Assembly: GCF_001465595.2 (NCBI RefSeq)
Contig: NZ_CP013481.2
Coordinates: 3,844,001-3,908,000 of the forward strand
Direction of reading: 5' to 3'
Source: Pandoraea apista
Lineage (GTDB): Bacteria > Pseudomonadota > Gammaproteobacteria > Burkholderiales > Burkholderiaceae
DNA length: 64,000 nt
Positions 9,774 through 19,814 of the stretch are shown here, piece after piece. Position 1 is the first letter of the stretch. Each line of letters opens with the position of its first letter. Made by a program: the position numbers and the translations under genes. Below the pieces are notes generated by a model, which saw only the letters and a program-made list of their open reading frames with translations, had not been told where the DNA came from and did not search any database.

Positions 9774-10730
9774 TCACTCGTGAATGGCCGTCACGGGTGT
9801 CTCGCCCACGCGCGCTACGCCGCGATACATCCCTTCGGTATTGAAAGGCAACGCGACGTTGCCCTGTGCGTCCACCGCGATCAGGCCGCCACGGCCCTTA
9901 ACGCGCAGCAGACGTTCGTGGATCACGCGCTCGGCAGCATCGGCAAGCGACAGCCCGGCGTATGCCATCAACGCGCCCACTTCGTAACAGGCCACGGTGC
10001 GGATGAATGCCTCGCCTGTGCCCGTCGCCGAGACGGCCGCAGTGGCGTCGTTTGCATAACAGCCTGCACCGATGATGGGCGAATCGCCCACGCGGCCGAC
10101 TGCCTTGTTTGTCATGCCGCCGGTCGACGTCGCTGCGGCCACGTGACCGTTGCTGTCGCAGGCGACCGCGCCGACCGTACCGAACTTGGTGTCGGGATCG
10201 ATCGGCTCTTTCTTGAGCGGCATGTCGTGGTCGAGCGCCACAGCGGCGTCGGCCAGCGCGCGCTGCCATTGGGCGTAGCGCGCTTCGGTGAAGAAATATC
10301 CGGGCTCGACCAGCACGGCACCGTGTGCCGCCGCAAAGGCTTCGGCCCCCTCGCCCACGAGCAGCACGTGCGGGCTGTTTTCAAGCACCGTGCGGGCGGC
10401 GAGGATCGGATTGCGCAAACGGTGAACGCAAGCAATGGCGCCCGCGTCGAGCGTGGCGCCGTCCATGATCGCAGCGTCGAGTTCGTGGGTGCCTTCATGC
10501 GTGAACACTGCGCCGCGTCCCGCGTTGAAGCGAGGGCAATCTTCGAGATGACGCACTGCCTCGGTGACGGCATCGAGCGCCGAGCCGCCTGCTGCGAGCA
10601 CCGCCTGTCCCGCGCGCAGCACATCGGCCAGCGCCTCGTGGTACGCCTTGAGTTCTTCTGGCGAAGTCTCGCGGCTAATCGTTCCGGCACCGCCGTGAAT
10701 GGCGATGACCGCGCGTTGGGCGTGACTCAT
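9774..10730 (-). CDS. iaaA: isoaspartyl peptidase / L-asparaginase (plant-type)
   Basis: A 318-residue N-terminal nucleophile hydrolase that matures by cleavage before Thr185 in KFGTVGAVA. Family members hydrolyse isoaspartyl dipeptides and L-asparagine. Further family marks are the N-terminal AIHGGAGTI and the glycine-rich STGGMTNK segment. E. coli has the same linkage, with iaaA directly upstream of gsiABCD. ATG 10730 overlaps the stop of the regulator gene by four bases (ATGA), so the two are translationally coupled; the longer open frame upstream is a shadow of the regulator. Confidence 0.92.
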   Translation of the reverse strand: MSHAQRAVIAIHGGAGTISRETSPEELKAYHEALADVLRAGQAVLAAGGSALDAVTEAVRHLEDCPRFNAGRGAVFTHEGTHELDAAIMDGATLDAGAIACVHRLRNPILAARTVLENSPHVLLVGEGAEAFAAAHGAVLVEPGYFFTEARYAQWQRALADAAVALDHDMPLKKEPIDPDTKFGTVGAVACDSNGHVAAATSTGGMTNKAVGRVGDSPIIGAGCYANDATAAVSATGTGEAFIRTVACYEVGALMAYAGLSLADAAERVIHERLLRVKGRGGLIAVDAQGNVALPFNTEGMYRGVARVGETPVTAIHE

Positions 10731-11854
10731 AGTGCTTTGTCCTTTCTGTCCTGCCCGACCGGCACAGTGCGGGGCATGGCCGGATGGGCGGGGTTCGGTG
10801 CTGTTACCACCGCCGCGGCACTGGCGGGAGAGTTCGCCGTGGCGTTTGCTGCGGCGGTATGTTGGGGTGTGACGATGCGCCCGACCACCGGTCCCGCCGG
10901 CGAATTGGTCGGCGAATTGGCCGGCGAATTGGCCGGCGCATGGGCCGATGCGCTCGCACCTGACGTCTGAGCGACCGACGCGGAATCGAGCCACGGCAGC
11001 AGGAAATCAGTGAGTTCCGTGGCGCGGTCCACCGCATGCTTGGCGCGCTGCGCGACGGCGTCGCACAGGGCATCGATGATCGCCAGCACGCTCGCTTCCG
11101 AATTGCTCGACAGACGCGGTTTGCTACGCACGAAAATCACGATGTCGCCAAGCGGTGCCAACGGTGACGTCGGGCTGTCCGTGAGCACCATCACCGGCAC
11201 ACCTCGCCCTCGCAGACGCCGGCACAGCGTGATGGTGTCCGACACGTAGCGCGGGAAAGCGAGCGCGATCACCAGATCGCCTTCGCGCAATTTGAAAAGT
11301 TGGCGCGCGGCATGCGTCGATCCGCCCACACCGACCACCGCCTGCACGTTCTCGCAGTACGGATCGAGACCGTGATGCAGCAGCCCGGCAAGATATCCGC
11401 TCGCGCCCAACCCCAGCACATAGATGCGGCGCGCCTGAAGGATCGACTCGACAGCGCGCTCGCAGGTCGCGGCGTCGAGTGCGCGACGTGTCCAGTCGAG
11501 ATTTTCGATGGCTTGCGCAAGCGACGCAGCCATCACGTCGGCGCTGGCGCTCGCCTGCGCTTTGCTCGTGCGCAGGCTTTCGATCGGCGCGAGCGTGGCC
11601 TCGTATCCACGCACCATCGCGGCTCGACATTGCGGATAGCCATCGAAGCCGAGTGCACGGGCGAAACGATTGACCGTGGCGAGCGACACGCCAACGGCAT
11701 CGGCAAACTCGTCGATACGCATGGTTGCCGCACGAAACGTGTTGTCGAGCACGAACGCCGCCATGCGCTGCTGCGCTGGCGTGAGGTCGGGCATGGCACG
11801 CACGATGCGCTCGGTGAGCGGCAGGTCGGCGGGCAACGATTCGGCGTCAATCAT
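10727..11854 (-). CDS. RpiR-family transcriptional regulator
   Basis: A 375-residue repressor/activator with an N-terminal RpiR helix-turn-helix (about residues 10-85, with SLATVNRFARALGF as recognition helix) and a central SIS domain (about 115-265) that usually binds a sugar phosphate or related ligand. The C-terminal 90 residues are an Ala/Pro/Ser/Thr tail with a repeated ANSP unit, unlike typical members of about 280-300 aa. ATG 11854 is chosen; a TTG at 11866 in frame is also possible and neither has a strong ribosome site. It heads the peptide operon and probably controls it and itself. Confidence 0.85.
   Translation of the reverse strand: MIDAESLPADLPLTERIVRAMPDLTPAQQRMAAFVLDNTFRAATMRIDEFADAVGVSLATVNRFARALGFDGYPQCRAAMVRGYEATLAPIESLRTSKAQASASADVMAASLAQAIENLDWTRRALDAATCERAVESILQARRIYVLGLGASGYLAGLLHHGLDPYCENVQAVVGVGGSTHAARQLFKLREGDLVIALAFPRYVSDTITLCRRLRGRGVPVMVLTDSPTSPLAPLGDIVIFVRSKPRLSSNSEASVLAIIDALCDAVAQRAKHAVDRATELTDFLLPWLDSASVAQTSGASASAHAPANSPANSPTNSPAGPVVGRIVTPQHTAAANATANSPASAAAVVTAPNPAHPAMPRTVPVGQDRKDKAL
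10899..10946. repeat. 12-bp minisatellite inside the regulator gene
   Basis: The unit GGCGAATTGGYC occurs three times (10899-10934), with a fourth degenerate copy to 10946. It stays in frame and encodes ANSP-type tetrapeptides in the RpiR tail, so copy number could vary between strains without a frameshift. Confidence 0.8.
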
Positions 11855-11881
11855 GATTCGAGGCAATCCATCGGAGTGAAG

Positions 11882-11911
11882 GAAAGTATATTTTCATCAG
11901 AACCCCGTCAA
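11882..11911 (-). promoter_or_regulatory. promoter and candidate RpiR operator for the peptide operon
   Basis: On the minus strand, TTGACG (11906-11911) and TATACT (11885-11890) are separated by 15 bases, close to a sigma-70 promoter. A 14-base near-palindrome at 11882-11895 (plus-strand GAAA...TTTC, 12 of 14 symmetric) covers the -10 box and is a natural autoregulatory site for the RpiR protein. The regulator role is inference. The rest of the gap to 12271 shows no other clear element. Confidence 0.55.
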
Positions 11912-12271
11912 AAGAAAAAAAATAGTTCAAACACTGCCGGAATGACGATGCACGCCCCCCTTCGCCGCGCAAACCCTGTCAAAACAAGGGGGCCGCGCCA
12001 CACCGATACGCAAAATGCGGGCATACTAGGGGAAACCCGAATGCACGAACTTGCCGGACGCTTTGCGATCCGACTTCAGAACTACGGTGTCACGACGCGG
12101 CGGTTTTCTACCCTCGCGAAAAAATCAGGCAACGCAACACAGGACTGTCGCAGGACCGCCTGGGGAGGCTTGGTCGGAGGCGAGTCGTAACGTGCAGTAA
12201 ACATGGCGTAGTCGCGGGCTTACATCTGCCCGGTACGCTGACGATATGAATTCGCCTCAAGGAGCATGACC

Positions 12272-12700
12272 ATGCTGAGCCCGCATGAAATCGCCACGCT
12301 GTTGCTGGCGGCCGCATCCCTTGGACCTATCGATGCCGATGCACTTGAGCCGCCAGACCTTGCGGCACTGGAACAAGCGCGTCTGGTGCATGTAGATGTC
12401 GACGAAGGGCAAGCCAAGGTGATCGTGACCGAGGATGGTCACCGGGTACTGCGTCGTCTGGGTCTGGAGCGTACGGTGGGCGAGCGCACGGAAGCGCTGC
12501 GTCTGACGCAGGCGAGCGCGCAACGCGCGGATCGGCAGGCGGAGGTGAGTGTTCGCGGACGGCCCGCGCCAACCAATGTTTCCGTCGGCGAGACCGTCCG
12601 TGAGTTGCAGCAGGCAGCGACGCTGCCCGCCGATGTTGCGGATATTACCGACGTATCGGCACAAGCGACACGATCAGAGGGTCGCGAAGAACAGGCTTAA
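12272..12700 (+). CDS. hypothetical protein
   Basis: A 142-residue acidic, soluble protein that I do not recognise. The N-terminal 65 residues look like a small helical/winged module (SPHEIATLLLAAAS...DLAALEQARLVHVDVDEGQAKVIVTEDGHRVLRRLG), which could be a degenerate winged helix; the C-terminal half is low-complexity and charged. AAGGAG at 12259-12264 sits seven bases before the ATG at 12272, and that spacing decides the start over the ATG at 12266. The 3' end overlaps the convergent yggT gene by 27 bases. Confidence 0.6.
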   Translation: MLSPHEIATLLLAAASLGPIDADALEPPDLAALEQARLVHVDVDEGQAKVIVTEDGHRVLRRLGLERTVGERTEALRLTQASAQRADRQAEVSVRGRPAPTNVSVGETVRELQQAATLPADVADITDVSAQATRSEGREEQA

Positions 12701-13231
12701 GCGGGCGAGCACGATCAGCAGAATCTGCATCAGCAGGAACAGCCCCAGCGGCGAGAGATCGAAGCCGCCCATCATCGGAATGACGCGCCGGATCGGGCGC
12801 AGCAGCGGGTCGAGCAAGTGCTGGAGAATCGGCATCGCGGCGGCGCGCGGATTCACCCACGACAGCACGGCCATCAACAGCGTGAGCCACATGACGAGGT
12901 TCGCGCCCCACTTTGCGACCAGCACCAGCGCCACGAGCAAGCCTCGCGGGAACACGGAAGCCGGAGACACCCCCACCACGGCCGTAATCAGCACCAGATA
13001 AACGATAGCGCTCAGCCAGGCGGCGATCACGCACGCCCAGTCGATCCCGCCGATACCCGGCACCACACGCCGCAACGGCAACACGATCCAGTTGGTGAAC
13101 TGGAACACCCCTTGTGTGAGCGGATTGCGCGGGGGCAACCGCGTGGCCTGCATCCACACTCGCAATAGCAGCAAAGCGCCGAATAGCGAGAAAACAAGGT
13201 CTAGCAGCAGACGGGCGATTTCGACGAGCAT
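12674..13231 (-). CDS. yggT: YggT family membrane protein
   Basis: A 185-residue integral membrane protein with two YGGT repeats, each a hydrophobic pair around a conserved NPxxPxLxPxRR-like turn (WIVLPLRRVVPGIGG and HLLDPLLRPIRRVIPMMGGFDLSPL). Members are linked to osmotic tolerance and membrane protein or division functions, but the biochemical role is not known. ATG 13231 (MLVEIARLLLD) has GGAG in front; the longer frame upstream is not needed. It converges on the small hypothetical gene. Confidence 0.85.
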   Translation of the reverse strand: MLVEIARLLLDLVFSLFGALLLLRVWMQATRLPPRNPLTQGVFQFTNWIVLPLRRVVPGIGGIDWACVIAAWLSAIVYLVLITAVVGVSPASVFPRGLLVALVLVAKWGANLVMWLTLLMAVLSWVNPRAAAMPILQHLLDPLLRPIRRVIPMMGGFDLSPLGLFLLMQILLIVLARLSLFFATL

Positions 13232-13295
13232 CTGGACTCCAACGGATTGTGCGGTCCCCCGCAAAACCGGCATTGTCGCATGCGTTTGCCCGAGT

Positions 13296-14459
13296 TCAAT
13301 GCTCCCCTAACGCTTTGAGGGGATGACCGTCGCCCGGCCACGGCGAGACGAAGAACGCTTCGACCTGCGCGGCTGGCACGTCCGCCAGCGTGGCGTAGCG
13401 CCAGCGCGGTTGCTTGTCCTTGTCGATCAGCAGCGCCCGAACGCCCTCGACGAAGTCGCCCGTCGCAAAGGCATGGTGGCCCAGCACCAACTCCATCCGG
13501 AAGGCATCCGCCAGATCGAGGCGACGCCCGATCTCCAATTGCCGGTCGGTCACACACAGGCTCAAGGGCGAGCGCTGCTGCAACAATGCCAGCGTCTCGG
13601 CGGCCCATGGCGTGTGCTGATCGTCGGCCAGCGACGCCACGATACCGTGCACGTCGACGGCGCTGAAATGCCGGTCCAACGTCGCTCTCACCCGAGCGAG
13701 TGGCGCAGCGTCCGTCCATGTGCGCCCCAACGGCAGAATGGCCGCGCGAAGCCGCTCAAGAAGAGCGGCCGAATCGGACGCGTATTGCCCCGCAAGCGGC
13801 TTGATCGGCGCTCCCGTCGCCCCGGTGTGCCAATCGAATTGTTTGAGCATCGTCTTTAGCCGTTGCGGTGCATCGCCTTCGAGCCAAACGTCAGCGAGGC
13901 CGCAGTACAGCGTGTCGGCAGCGGTGAGCGTCACTCCCGACAGGCCCAGATAGCGTGCCAGAGTCGGCGCCAGATGCCCCAGGAACCAACTGGCCCCGAC
14001 ATCTGGGAACAAACCGATGCCTGTCTCCGGCATTGCCAGTCGTGTGCGGTCGGTCACGATACGCAGCGCTGCCCCTTGTGCAACGCCCATGCCACCGCCC
14101 ATCACAATGCCGTCGAGCAGCGCGATATACGGCTTCGGATATCGGTGGATCAGGTAGTCCAGCCGGTATTCGTCGACGAAGAACGCCTGATGCTCGTTCG
14201 CATGATTCACACGACTGTCGTAAAGCGCCCGGACGTCGCCTCCCGCGCAGAAAGCCTTCTCGCCGGCCCCTTCGATTAGTACAGCCCTCACCGCAGGGTC
14301 GTCGGCCCATGCGTTGAGTTGCGCCCACATCGCACACACCATGCCGTGGGTGATCGCGTTCAATGCACGCGGCCGGTTGAGAGTGATCACGCCGAACCCA
14401 TTGATCACGTCGAACAACACTTCGTCTTGCGCCTCAACGGCGTTCTCACGCAGATTCAC
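13296..14459 (-). CDS. enoyl-CoA hydratase/isomerase family, 3-hydroxyisobutyryl-CoA hydrolase-like
   Basis: A 387-residue crotonase-fold protein of the length and layout of 3-hydroxyisobutyryl-CoA hydrolase, the thioesterase step of valine degradation. Oxyanion-hole segments KAFCAGGDVRALY and GIVMGGGMG, and the active-site region MPETGIGLFPDVGASWFL, are all present, as is the extra C-terminal domain that separates HIBCH from plain enoyl-CoA hydratases. The start is a GTG at 14459, with AAGGAGGAG about seven bases upstream. The downstream-facing neighbour is an acyl-CoA dehydrogenase, which fits branched-chain acyl-CoA catabolism. Confidence 0.82.
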   Translation of the reverse strand: MNLRENAVEAQDEVLFDVINGFGVITLNRPRALNAITHGMVCAMWAQLNAWADDPAVRAVLIEGAGEKAFCAGGDVRALYDSRVNHANEHQAFFVDEYRLDYLIHRYPKPYIALLDGIVMGGGMGVAQGAALRIVTDRTRLAMPETGIGLFPDVGASWFLGHLAPTLARYLGLSGVTLTAADTLYCGLADVWLEGDAPQRLKTMLKQFDWHTGATGAPIKPLAGQYASDSAALLERLRAAILPLGRTWTDAAPLARVRATLDRHFSAVDVHGIVASLADDQHTPWAAETLALLQQRSPLSLCVTDRQLEIGRRLDLADAFRMELVLGHHAFATGDFVEGVRALLIDKDKQPRWRYATLADVPAAQVEAFFVSPWPGDGHPLKALGEH

Positions 14460-14607
14460 TCCCTCTCCTCCTTGCGGTGCCCAGCGTTTCGTGAAGCCTG
14501 ACGGCATGCGCAGCCGCGCGGCGCGCGAAGCCCGGCGTCACGTCGCAGGCACTCGTGCATGCCTGCGGCTATAGCGATATAGCGTTCTCTCGGTTGCCGC
14601 GACCAGA

Positions 14608-15741
14608 TCAGTCCAGCGCACGGGCGATGACCTGACGTTGAATCTCGCTGGTGCCCTCGTAAATCTGCGTGATACGGGCATCACGATAATGGCGCTCCAC
14701 CGGATAGTCTTCGAGATAACCGTAACCGCCATGAATCTGGATGGCATGCGAGCACACCCACTCGGCAAGCTCGGACGCGAAGAGCTTCGCTTGCGACGCC
14801 TCGGACAGGCACGGCAATCCCTGCGTGCGGAGGGCTGCCGCGTGAAGAATCAGAAATCGTGCCGCGTTGATACGCGTTGTCATATCGGCGAGCATGTTCG
14901 CAATGCTCTGATGCTCGCGGATCGGCTTGCCGAACTGCTGACGCTCGCCGGCATAACGCAGCGCTGCTTCAAACGCTGCGCGCGCCACGCCAAGCGCCAG
15001 TGCAGCGATACCGATGCGCCCGCCTTCGAGATTCGACAGCGCAATCTTCAACCCCTGCCCTAACTCGCCAAGCAACGCCTCGTCGCCGACCTCGCAATCG
15101 ACAAGCGTGATCGGACAAGTATCGGACGCCCGGATGCCGAGCTTGTGTTCGGGATGGCCCACTTCGAAGCCCGGCGTATTTGTCGGCACGATGAACGCCG
15201 AAATCCCTCGCTTGCCGGCGCCCGGGTCGGTCACCGCGAACACGATGGCCATGGCCGCCCGCTTGCCGTTCGTCACGAACTGCTTGCTGCCATTGAGCAC
15301 CCATTTGTCACCGCGGCGCTCTGCGCGGGTTCGCAGGTTATTGGCTTCCGACCCGGCTTGCGGTTCGGTCAGGCAGAACGCGCCGATCTTGCGCCCGGCG
15401 GCCAGATCAGGCAGCCAGCGCTCGCGCTGGGCGTCCGTGCCGAACTTCAGAACCGGCGCGCATCCCACCGAGTTGTGAACGGACATCATGGTGGCGGTAG
15501 ACGCGCATCCCACCGCAATCTCTTCCATCGCCAACGCATACGCCGTGTAGTCGGTGTACGACCCGCCGTATTGCTCGGGCACCATCATGCCGAGCAAACC
15601 TAACTCGCCCATTTGCGCGACCATCGCGTCTGGCAAAGCACAGTCGCGATCCCACTGCGCGGCGTTCGGCGCCAACTGCTCGCTCGCAAACGTGCGCGCC
15701 ATGTCACGAATCATGCGTTGGTCTTCTGTATAGAAATCCAT
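14608..15741 (-). CDS. acyl-CoA dehydrogenase (short/branched-chain type)
   Basis: A 377-residue FAD flavoprotein that introduces the alpha-beta double bond in short or branched acyl-CoAs and passes electrons to ETF. The catalytic base is Glu362 in [12 protein letters not shown]-binding segments [11 protein letters not shown] and [10 protein letters not shown] are present. The length and the neighbouring HIBCH-like gene favour isobutyryl- or 2-methylbutyryl-CoA as substrate, but this is inference. ATG 15741 has AGGAG upstream. EtfAB lies about 11 kb away in this window and could be its acceptor. Confidence 0.87.
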   Translation of the reverse strand: MDFYTEDQRMIRDMARTFASEQLAPNAAQWDRDCALPDAMVAQMGELGLLGMMVPEQYGGSYTDYTAYALAMEEIAVGCASTATMMSVHNSVGCAPVLKFGTDAQRERWLPDLAAGRKIGAFCLTEPQAGSEANNLRTRAERRGDKWVLNGSKQFVTNGKRAAMAIVFAVTDPGAGKRGISAFIVPTNTPGFEVGHPEHKLGIRASDTCPITLVDCEVGDEALLGELGQGLKIALSNLEGGRIGIAALALGVARAAFEAALRYAGERQQFGKPIREHQSIANMLADMTTRINAARFLILHAAALRTQGLPCLSEASQAKLFASELAEWVCSHAIQIHGGYGYLEDYPVERHYRDARITQIYEGTSEIQRQVIARALD

Positions 15742-16175
15742 GTTCAGTCTCCTGCGCTCTGGCGTTGCCCAAATGGATCGCCGGCGCTTTTGCCATGTCG
15801 ATGGGCCCAGTGTAGGGATCGCGTCGCTTTGGCACCATAGCCAAAAACGGCAAATTGCATGAGCGGAATTGCCATCGGAAACGTCTGAATCCCGCCCCGG
15901 ACAAACCCTTAACTTGGCAGCCCGCCCCAAGGCGGGTTGCCGGGCAAGCCCCGGCCAGTCTCGAATTCCCCACTGCAAGAGTGGATAAATCCCTCACAAA
16001 GTCTGAGCCGATTGGACATTGCCTGCCGCCAACGCCAGGCATTACGATGAATTTCGCCATTGCCCCGTGAGCGCCGCGCCTGTCAAGACGGCGCCGGGGG
16101 TGACCAGCCGTGCGCGCCTGCATTTTTCCATGATAGGCGTGCCGCTGGCCAGCAGCCGACTACAGGAGACGATCC
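15742..16175. other. divergent intergenic region with inverted repeats
   Basis: The gap separates the leftward acyl-CoA dehydrogenase from the rightward CoA ligase and must hold both promoters. It contains a perfect TTTGGC/GCCAAA repeat with a six-base centre (15828-15845). A strong hairpin follows at 15917-15940 (GCAGCCCGCC pairing with GGCGGGTTGC), then a second GCCGGG/CCCGGC pair. No clear -35/-10 box was identified. The first repeat is a plausible regulator site for the catabolic cluster. Confidence 0.4.
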
Positions 16176-17837
16176 ATGATTGCCGATTACGCCGACGCCT
16201 ATCGGGCGTTCGACCTCGACACCGCTGTGCGCACCACGCTCGCCGGCAATCTCGACGCCATGAACGCGTGCGTCGAGTGCTGCGACCGCCATGCGCTTCC
16301 CGGGCGCATCGCGCTGTTCTGGGAAGGCAAAGACGGCACGAGCCGGACATGGACATTCCGGGAATTGCAAACGCTCTCCGCGCGCTTCGCCAACTTCCTG
16401 CGCGAACAGGGCGTGCAGCCGGGCGACCGCGTAAGTGGACTGCTGCCCCGAACCCCCGAACTACTCGTGACGATCCTCGGCACATGGCGTGCGGGCGCGG
16501 TATATCAGCCGTTGTTCACGGCGTTCGGGCCGAAAGCCATCGAACACCGCTTGCACAGTGCGCAGAGCAAGCTCGTGATCACCGACGGCGTCAATCGGGC
16601 CAAGCTCGACGAAGTGGCCAACTGCCCGCCGGTCGTCACGGTCAGCGGCCCGCGCGGCCAGGGCGTGCGTCGAGGTGACTTCAGTTTCTGGCACGAAGTC
16701 GAGCAACACACTCCCGACTTCGAACCTGTCATGCGGCGCGGCGACGATCCGTTCCTGATGATGTTTACCTCCGGCACAACCGGATCGGCGAAGCCTGTGA
16801 TGGTGCCGTTGCGCGCGGTCCTGGCGTTTGTGGGTTACATGCGAGACGCGGTCGATCTTCGCCCCACCGATACCTTCTGGAACATTGCCGATCCGGGCTG
16901 GGCTTACGGCCTGTACTACGCGGTGACCGGCCCTCTCGCCATGGGCATTCCCACCACGTTTTACGACGGCCCGTTCAATGTCGAAAGCACCTACCGGATC
17001 ATCGACAAGCTCGGCATCACGAATCTGGCCGGTTCGCCCACGGCGTTCCGCCTGTTGATCGCGGGCGGCGACAAAGCTGCAGCGCCGATCAAGGGCAAGC
17101 TCCGCGCAGTGTCCAGCGCGGGGGAACCGCTGAATCCCGAAGTCATTCGCTGGTTCGCCGAGCATCTCGGCGTGACCATTCACGATCACTACGGGCAGAC
17201 CGAACTCGGCATGGTCGTGTGTAACCACCACGCGCTGGCCCATCCCGTGCAAGCGGGAGCCGCCGGCTTCGCCTCGCCGGGCCATCGCGTGGTCGTGCTC
17301 GATGACGACGGGCGCGAATGCCCGGTCGGACAACCTGGGGTTCTCGCGCTCGATCGCAAACAATCGCCACTGATGTGGTTCGGGGGCTATTGGGAGCGGG
17401 AGACGCCGGCGTTCGTCGGCGACTATTACCTCTCCGGCGATACGGTCGAACGTAACGAGGATGGCAGCATCAGCTTTGTCGGACGCAACGACGACGTGAT
17501 TACCTCGGCGGGGTATCGCATCGGGCCGTTCGATGTCGAGAGCGCATTGATCGAACATCCGGCAGTGATCGAGACGGCGGTGGTCGGCAAACCGGACCCG
17601 GAACGCACCGAACTGGTCAAGGCTTTCGTCGTGCTGCATCCGCAGTTCGCACCGACAGAGGCGCTCGCAAGCGAGTTGCAGGCCCACGTACGGCATCGCC
17701 TGTCTACGCACGCTTACCCGCGTGAAATCGAATTCGTCACCGAACTGCCCAAAACCCCGAGCGGCAAGCTCCAGCGCTTCATCTTGCGCAATCAGGAAGT
17801 CGCCAAGGCCGCGCAAGCGGCGGCCAACGCAACCTGA
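16176..17837 (+). CDS. AMP-binding acyl-CoA synthetase
   Basis: A 553-residue member of the adenylate-forming acyl-CoA ligases, activating a carboxylate through an acyl-AMP to a CoA thioester. The P-loop motif [10 protein letters not shown] lies near residue 200, the adenine motif HYGQTELG near 340, the hinge motif [10 protein letters not shown] near 445, and the catalytic Lys in [10 protein letters not shown] near the C-terminus. The length fits acetyl/propionyl or medium-chain ligases. ATG 16176 has AGGAG upstream. It leads a rightward pair with the SDR gene 32 bases downstream, so a branched or short fatty acid is the likely substrate. Confidence 0.87.
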   Translation: MIADYADAYRAFDLDTAVRTTLAGNLDAMNACVECCDRHALPGRIALFWEGKDGTSRTWTFRELQTLSARFANFLREQGVQPGDRVSGLLPRTPELLVTILGTWRAGAVYQPLFTAFGPKAIEHRLHSAQSKLVITDGVNRAKLDEVANCPPVVTVSGPRGQGVRRGDFSFWHEVEQHTPDFEPVMRRGDDPFLMMFTSGTTGSAKPVMVPLRAVLAFVGYMRDAVDLRPTDTFWNIADPGWAYGLYYAVTGPLAMGIPTTFYDGPFNVESTYRIIDKLGITNLAGSPTAFRLLIAGGDKAAAPIKGKLRAVSSAGEPLNPEVIRWFAEHLGVTIHDHYGQTELGMVVCNHHALAHPVQAGAAGFASPGHRVVVLDDDGRECPVGQPGVLALDRKQSPLMWFGGYWERETPAFVGDYYLSGDTVERNEDGSISFVGRNDDVITSAGYRIGPFDVESALIEHPAVIETAVVGKPDPERTELVKAFVVLHPQFAPTEALASELQAHVRHRLSTHAYPREIEFVTELPKTPSGKLQRFILRNQEVAKAAQAAANAT

Positions 17838-17869
17838 GCGCCACCGCTTTCTTTCAGGAATCGCAGCTC

Positions 17870-18637
17870 ATGCAAATCAAGGATCGTGTTTTTCTCGTGA
17901 CCGGCGCGTCGTCGGGTCTGGGCGCCGCCACGGCGCGCATGTTCGTCGATGCCGGCGCGAAGGTCGTGCTCGGCGACATCAATGCGCAGGCGGGCGCCGC
18001 GCAAGCCGACGCGCTGGGCGACGCCGCACGCTTTGTCGCGACCGACATCACCCAGGAAGCCGACGTGCAGCGTCTGGTCGACACAGCGAAGCGCGAGTTC
18101 GGGGGGCTTAACGGCGTCGTGAACTGTGCCGGACTGGTCATCGGCGAGCGCATTCTGGGCAAGCACGGGCCGCACCGGCTCGAGAGTTTTGCGCGCATCG
18201 TCAACGTGAATCTGATCGGCACGTTCAATGTGCTTCGCATCGCGGCCTCCGCCATGGCCGAAGGCGCTGCCGACGCAGAAGGCGAACGTGGCGTGGTGGT
18301 GAACACGGCATCCGTCGCGGCATTCGACGGACAAATCGGTCAGGCGGCCTATGCCGCATCGAAAGGCGGCGTTGCCGCGCTGACACTGCCCGCGGCCCGC
18401 GAACTGGCGCGCGTCGGCGTGCGCGTTGTCACGATCGCGCCGGGCATCTTCGAGACCCCGATGATGGCCGGCATGACGCCAGAGGTGCAAGCCGCGCTTG
18501 GCGCCTCGGTACCTTTCCCGCCACGCCTCGGACGTCCCTCGGAGTACGCTGCTCTCGTGCGCCACATCGTTGAGAACACCATGATCAACGGTGAAGTCAT
18601 TCGTCTCGACGGTGCATTGCGCATGGCACCGAAGTAA
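17870..18637 (+). CDS. short-chain dehydrogenase, 3-hydroxyacyl-CoA dehydrogenase type 2-like
   Basis: A 255-residue SDR with [10 protein letters not shown] at the NAD site (residues 11-20), the NCAG motif, and the catalytic Ser/Tyr/Lys set in NTASVAAF and YAASKGG. The sequence layout (an insertion after [16 protein letters not shown], and the [13 protein letters not shown] loop) matches HSD17B10-type 3-hydroxyacyl-CoA dehydrogenases, which oxidise short and 2-methyl-branched 3-hydroxyacyl-CoAs. This supports isoleucine/branched-chain degradation by the cluster. It lies just after the CoA ligase and should share its transcript. Confidence 0.87.
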   Translation: MQIKDRVFLVTGASSGLGAATARMFVDAGAKVVLGDINAQAGAAQADALGDAARFVATDITQEADVQRLVDTAKREFGGLNGVVNCAGLVIGERILGKHGPHRLESFARIVNVNLIGTFNVLRIAASAMAEGAADAEGERGVVVNTASVAAFDGQIGQAAYAASKGGVAALTLPAARELARVGVRVVTIAPGIFETPMMAGMTPEVQAALGASVPFPPRLGRPSEYAALVRHIVENTMINGEVIRLDGALRMAPK

Positions 18638-18780
18638 GTCGCCGTCCGGATCGAGATCCGGCGACACATGCGAAATCGGAAAGCGCCGAACCCATTTTCG
18701 GACGGCGCCGGAAGCGCCGACAGGGGCCGCACTGCTAGAATCCTTGCGTCCCCTTGCTACGACGTACCGTTTCGCGACGC

Positions 18781-19791
18781 ATGGAAAAAGGCAGCATCTC
18801 GATCTATTTCGTTATTAACGCATTGGCGCATGTCGAACGGCTCGGCGGCGATCCGGTGGCATTGCTACGTGCCGCCGACATTGCGCCGTCCTTGCTCGCG
18901 CACCCGCAGGCCCGCGTTTCGGCAGATCGCTATGCTCACTTGTGGCGGCTGATCAGCCTCGCGCTAGACGACGAGTTTTTCGGGCAGGACTCCCGGCGCA
19001 TGAAGGTCGGCAGCTTCGCGATGCTGTGTCACAGCGTGATTGCCTGCCGCACGCTGGAGCAAGCGCTGCAACGCGCGGCACGCTTCATGGGGTTGCTACT
19101 GGACGATCTCGAAGTGCATTTGGTTCGAGACGGCACCCTTGCACGGCTCGAAGTGCACGAGCGCGACGACGCGCAAGCGCCGCGCATCTTCGGGCACGAA
19201 ACGCTGTTGATCTTGTTCTACGCGCTGACTTGCTGGCTGATCGCGCGTCGCGTGCCGCTGAGCACGGCCTACTTCGCGTTTCCCGAAACGGCTTACAGTG
19301 ACGAGTACCGGACAATGTACTCCCCGCGTCTGGTCTTCCACGCCCCTCATACCGCCATCGAATTCGATGCGGCATGCCTGGATCTGCCGGTGGTGCAGGA
19401 TGAAGTGTCCGTCAAGGAATTCCTGCGCGCCGCGCCGGCCAACATCATCCTGAAATACAAGAACACGAAGGGCATGGTCGCGCGGGTACGGCGGCGTCTG
19501 AAGACGATGCCGACCGATAGCTGGCCGGCCTTCGAAGCGCTCGCGGGAGAATTTCACACGACACCGTCAACACTGCGCCGACGGCTGGAGGACGAGGGGC
19601 AATCGTATCAGTCGATCAAGGACCAATTGCGGCGCGATCTCGCGATTCACGCGCTGTGTCATACGTCGAAGCCGATGCTCGAGATTGCCCTTTCGCTAGG
19701 CTTCGCCGATCCGAGCGCGTTCTTTCGCGCGTTCCGGAAATGGACGGGGGCCCGTCCCGGCGATTATCGGCGTCAGGCCGCAGAGGCCTGA
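18781..19791 (+). CDS. AraC-family regulator with Arabinose_bd-type N-terminus (OruR-like)
   Basis: A 336-residue regulator whose first 190 residues match the arabinose-binding-type domain of OruR/ArgR-like AraC proteins. The last 85 residues form the double helix-turn-helix (TPSTLRRRLEDEGQSYQ, then PMLEIALSLGFADPSAFFRAF). ATG 18781 is chosen; TTG 18754 is in frame but has no better ribosome site. It follows the CoA ligase and SDR genes on the same strand, so local control of the acyl-CoA catabolic cluster is the simplest reading. Confidence 0.85.
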   Translation: MEKGSISIYFVINALAHVERLGGDPVALLRAADIAPSLLAHPQARVSADRYAHLWRLISLALDDEFFGQDSRRMKVGSFAMLCHSVIACRTLEQALQRAARFMGLLLDDLEVHLVRDGTLARLEVHERDDAQAPRIFGHETLLILFYALTCWLIARRVPLSTAYFAFPETAYSDEYRTMYSPRLVFHAPHTAIEFDAACLDLPVVQDEVSVKEFLRAAPANIILKYKNTKGMVARVRRRLKTMPTDSWPAFEALAGEFHTTPSTLRRRLEDEGQSYQSIKDQLRRDLAIHALCHTSKPMLEIALSLGFADPSAFFRAFRKWTGARPGDYRRQAAEA

Positions 19792-19814
19792 CGCATATCC
19801 TGCAATCCTGCAAC

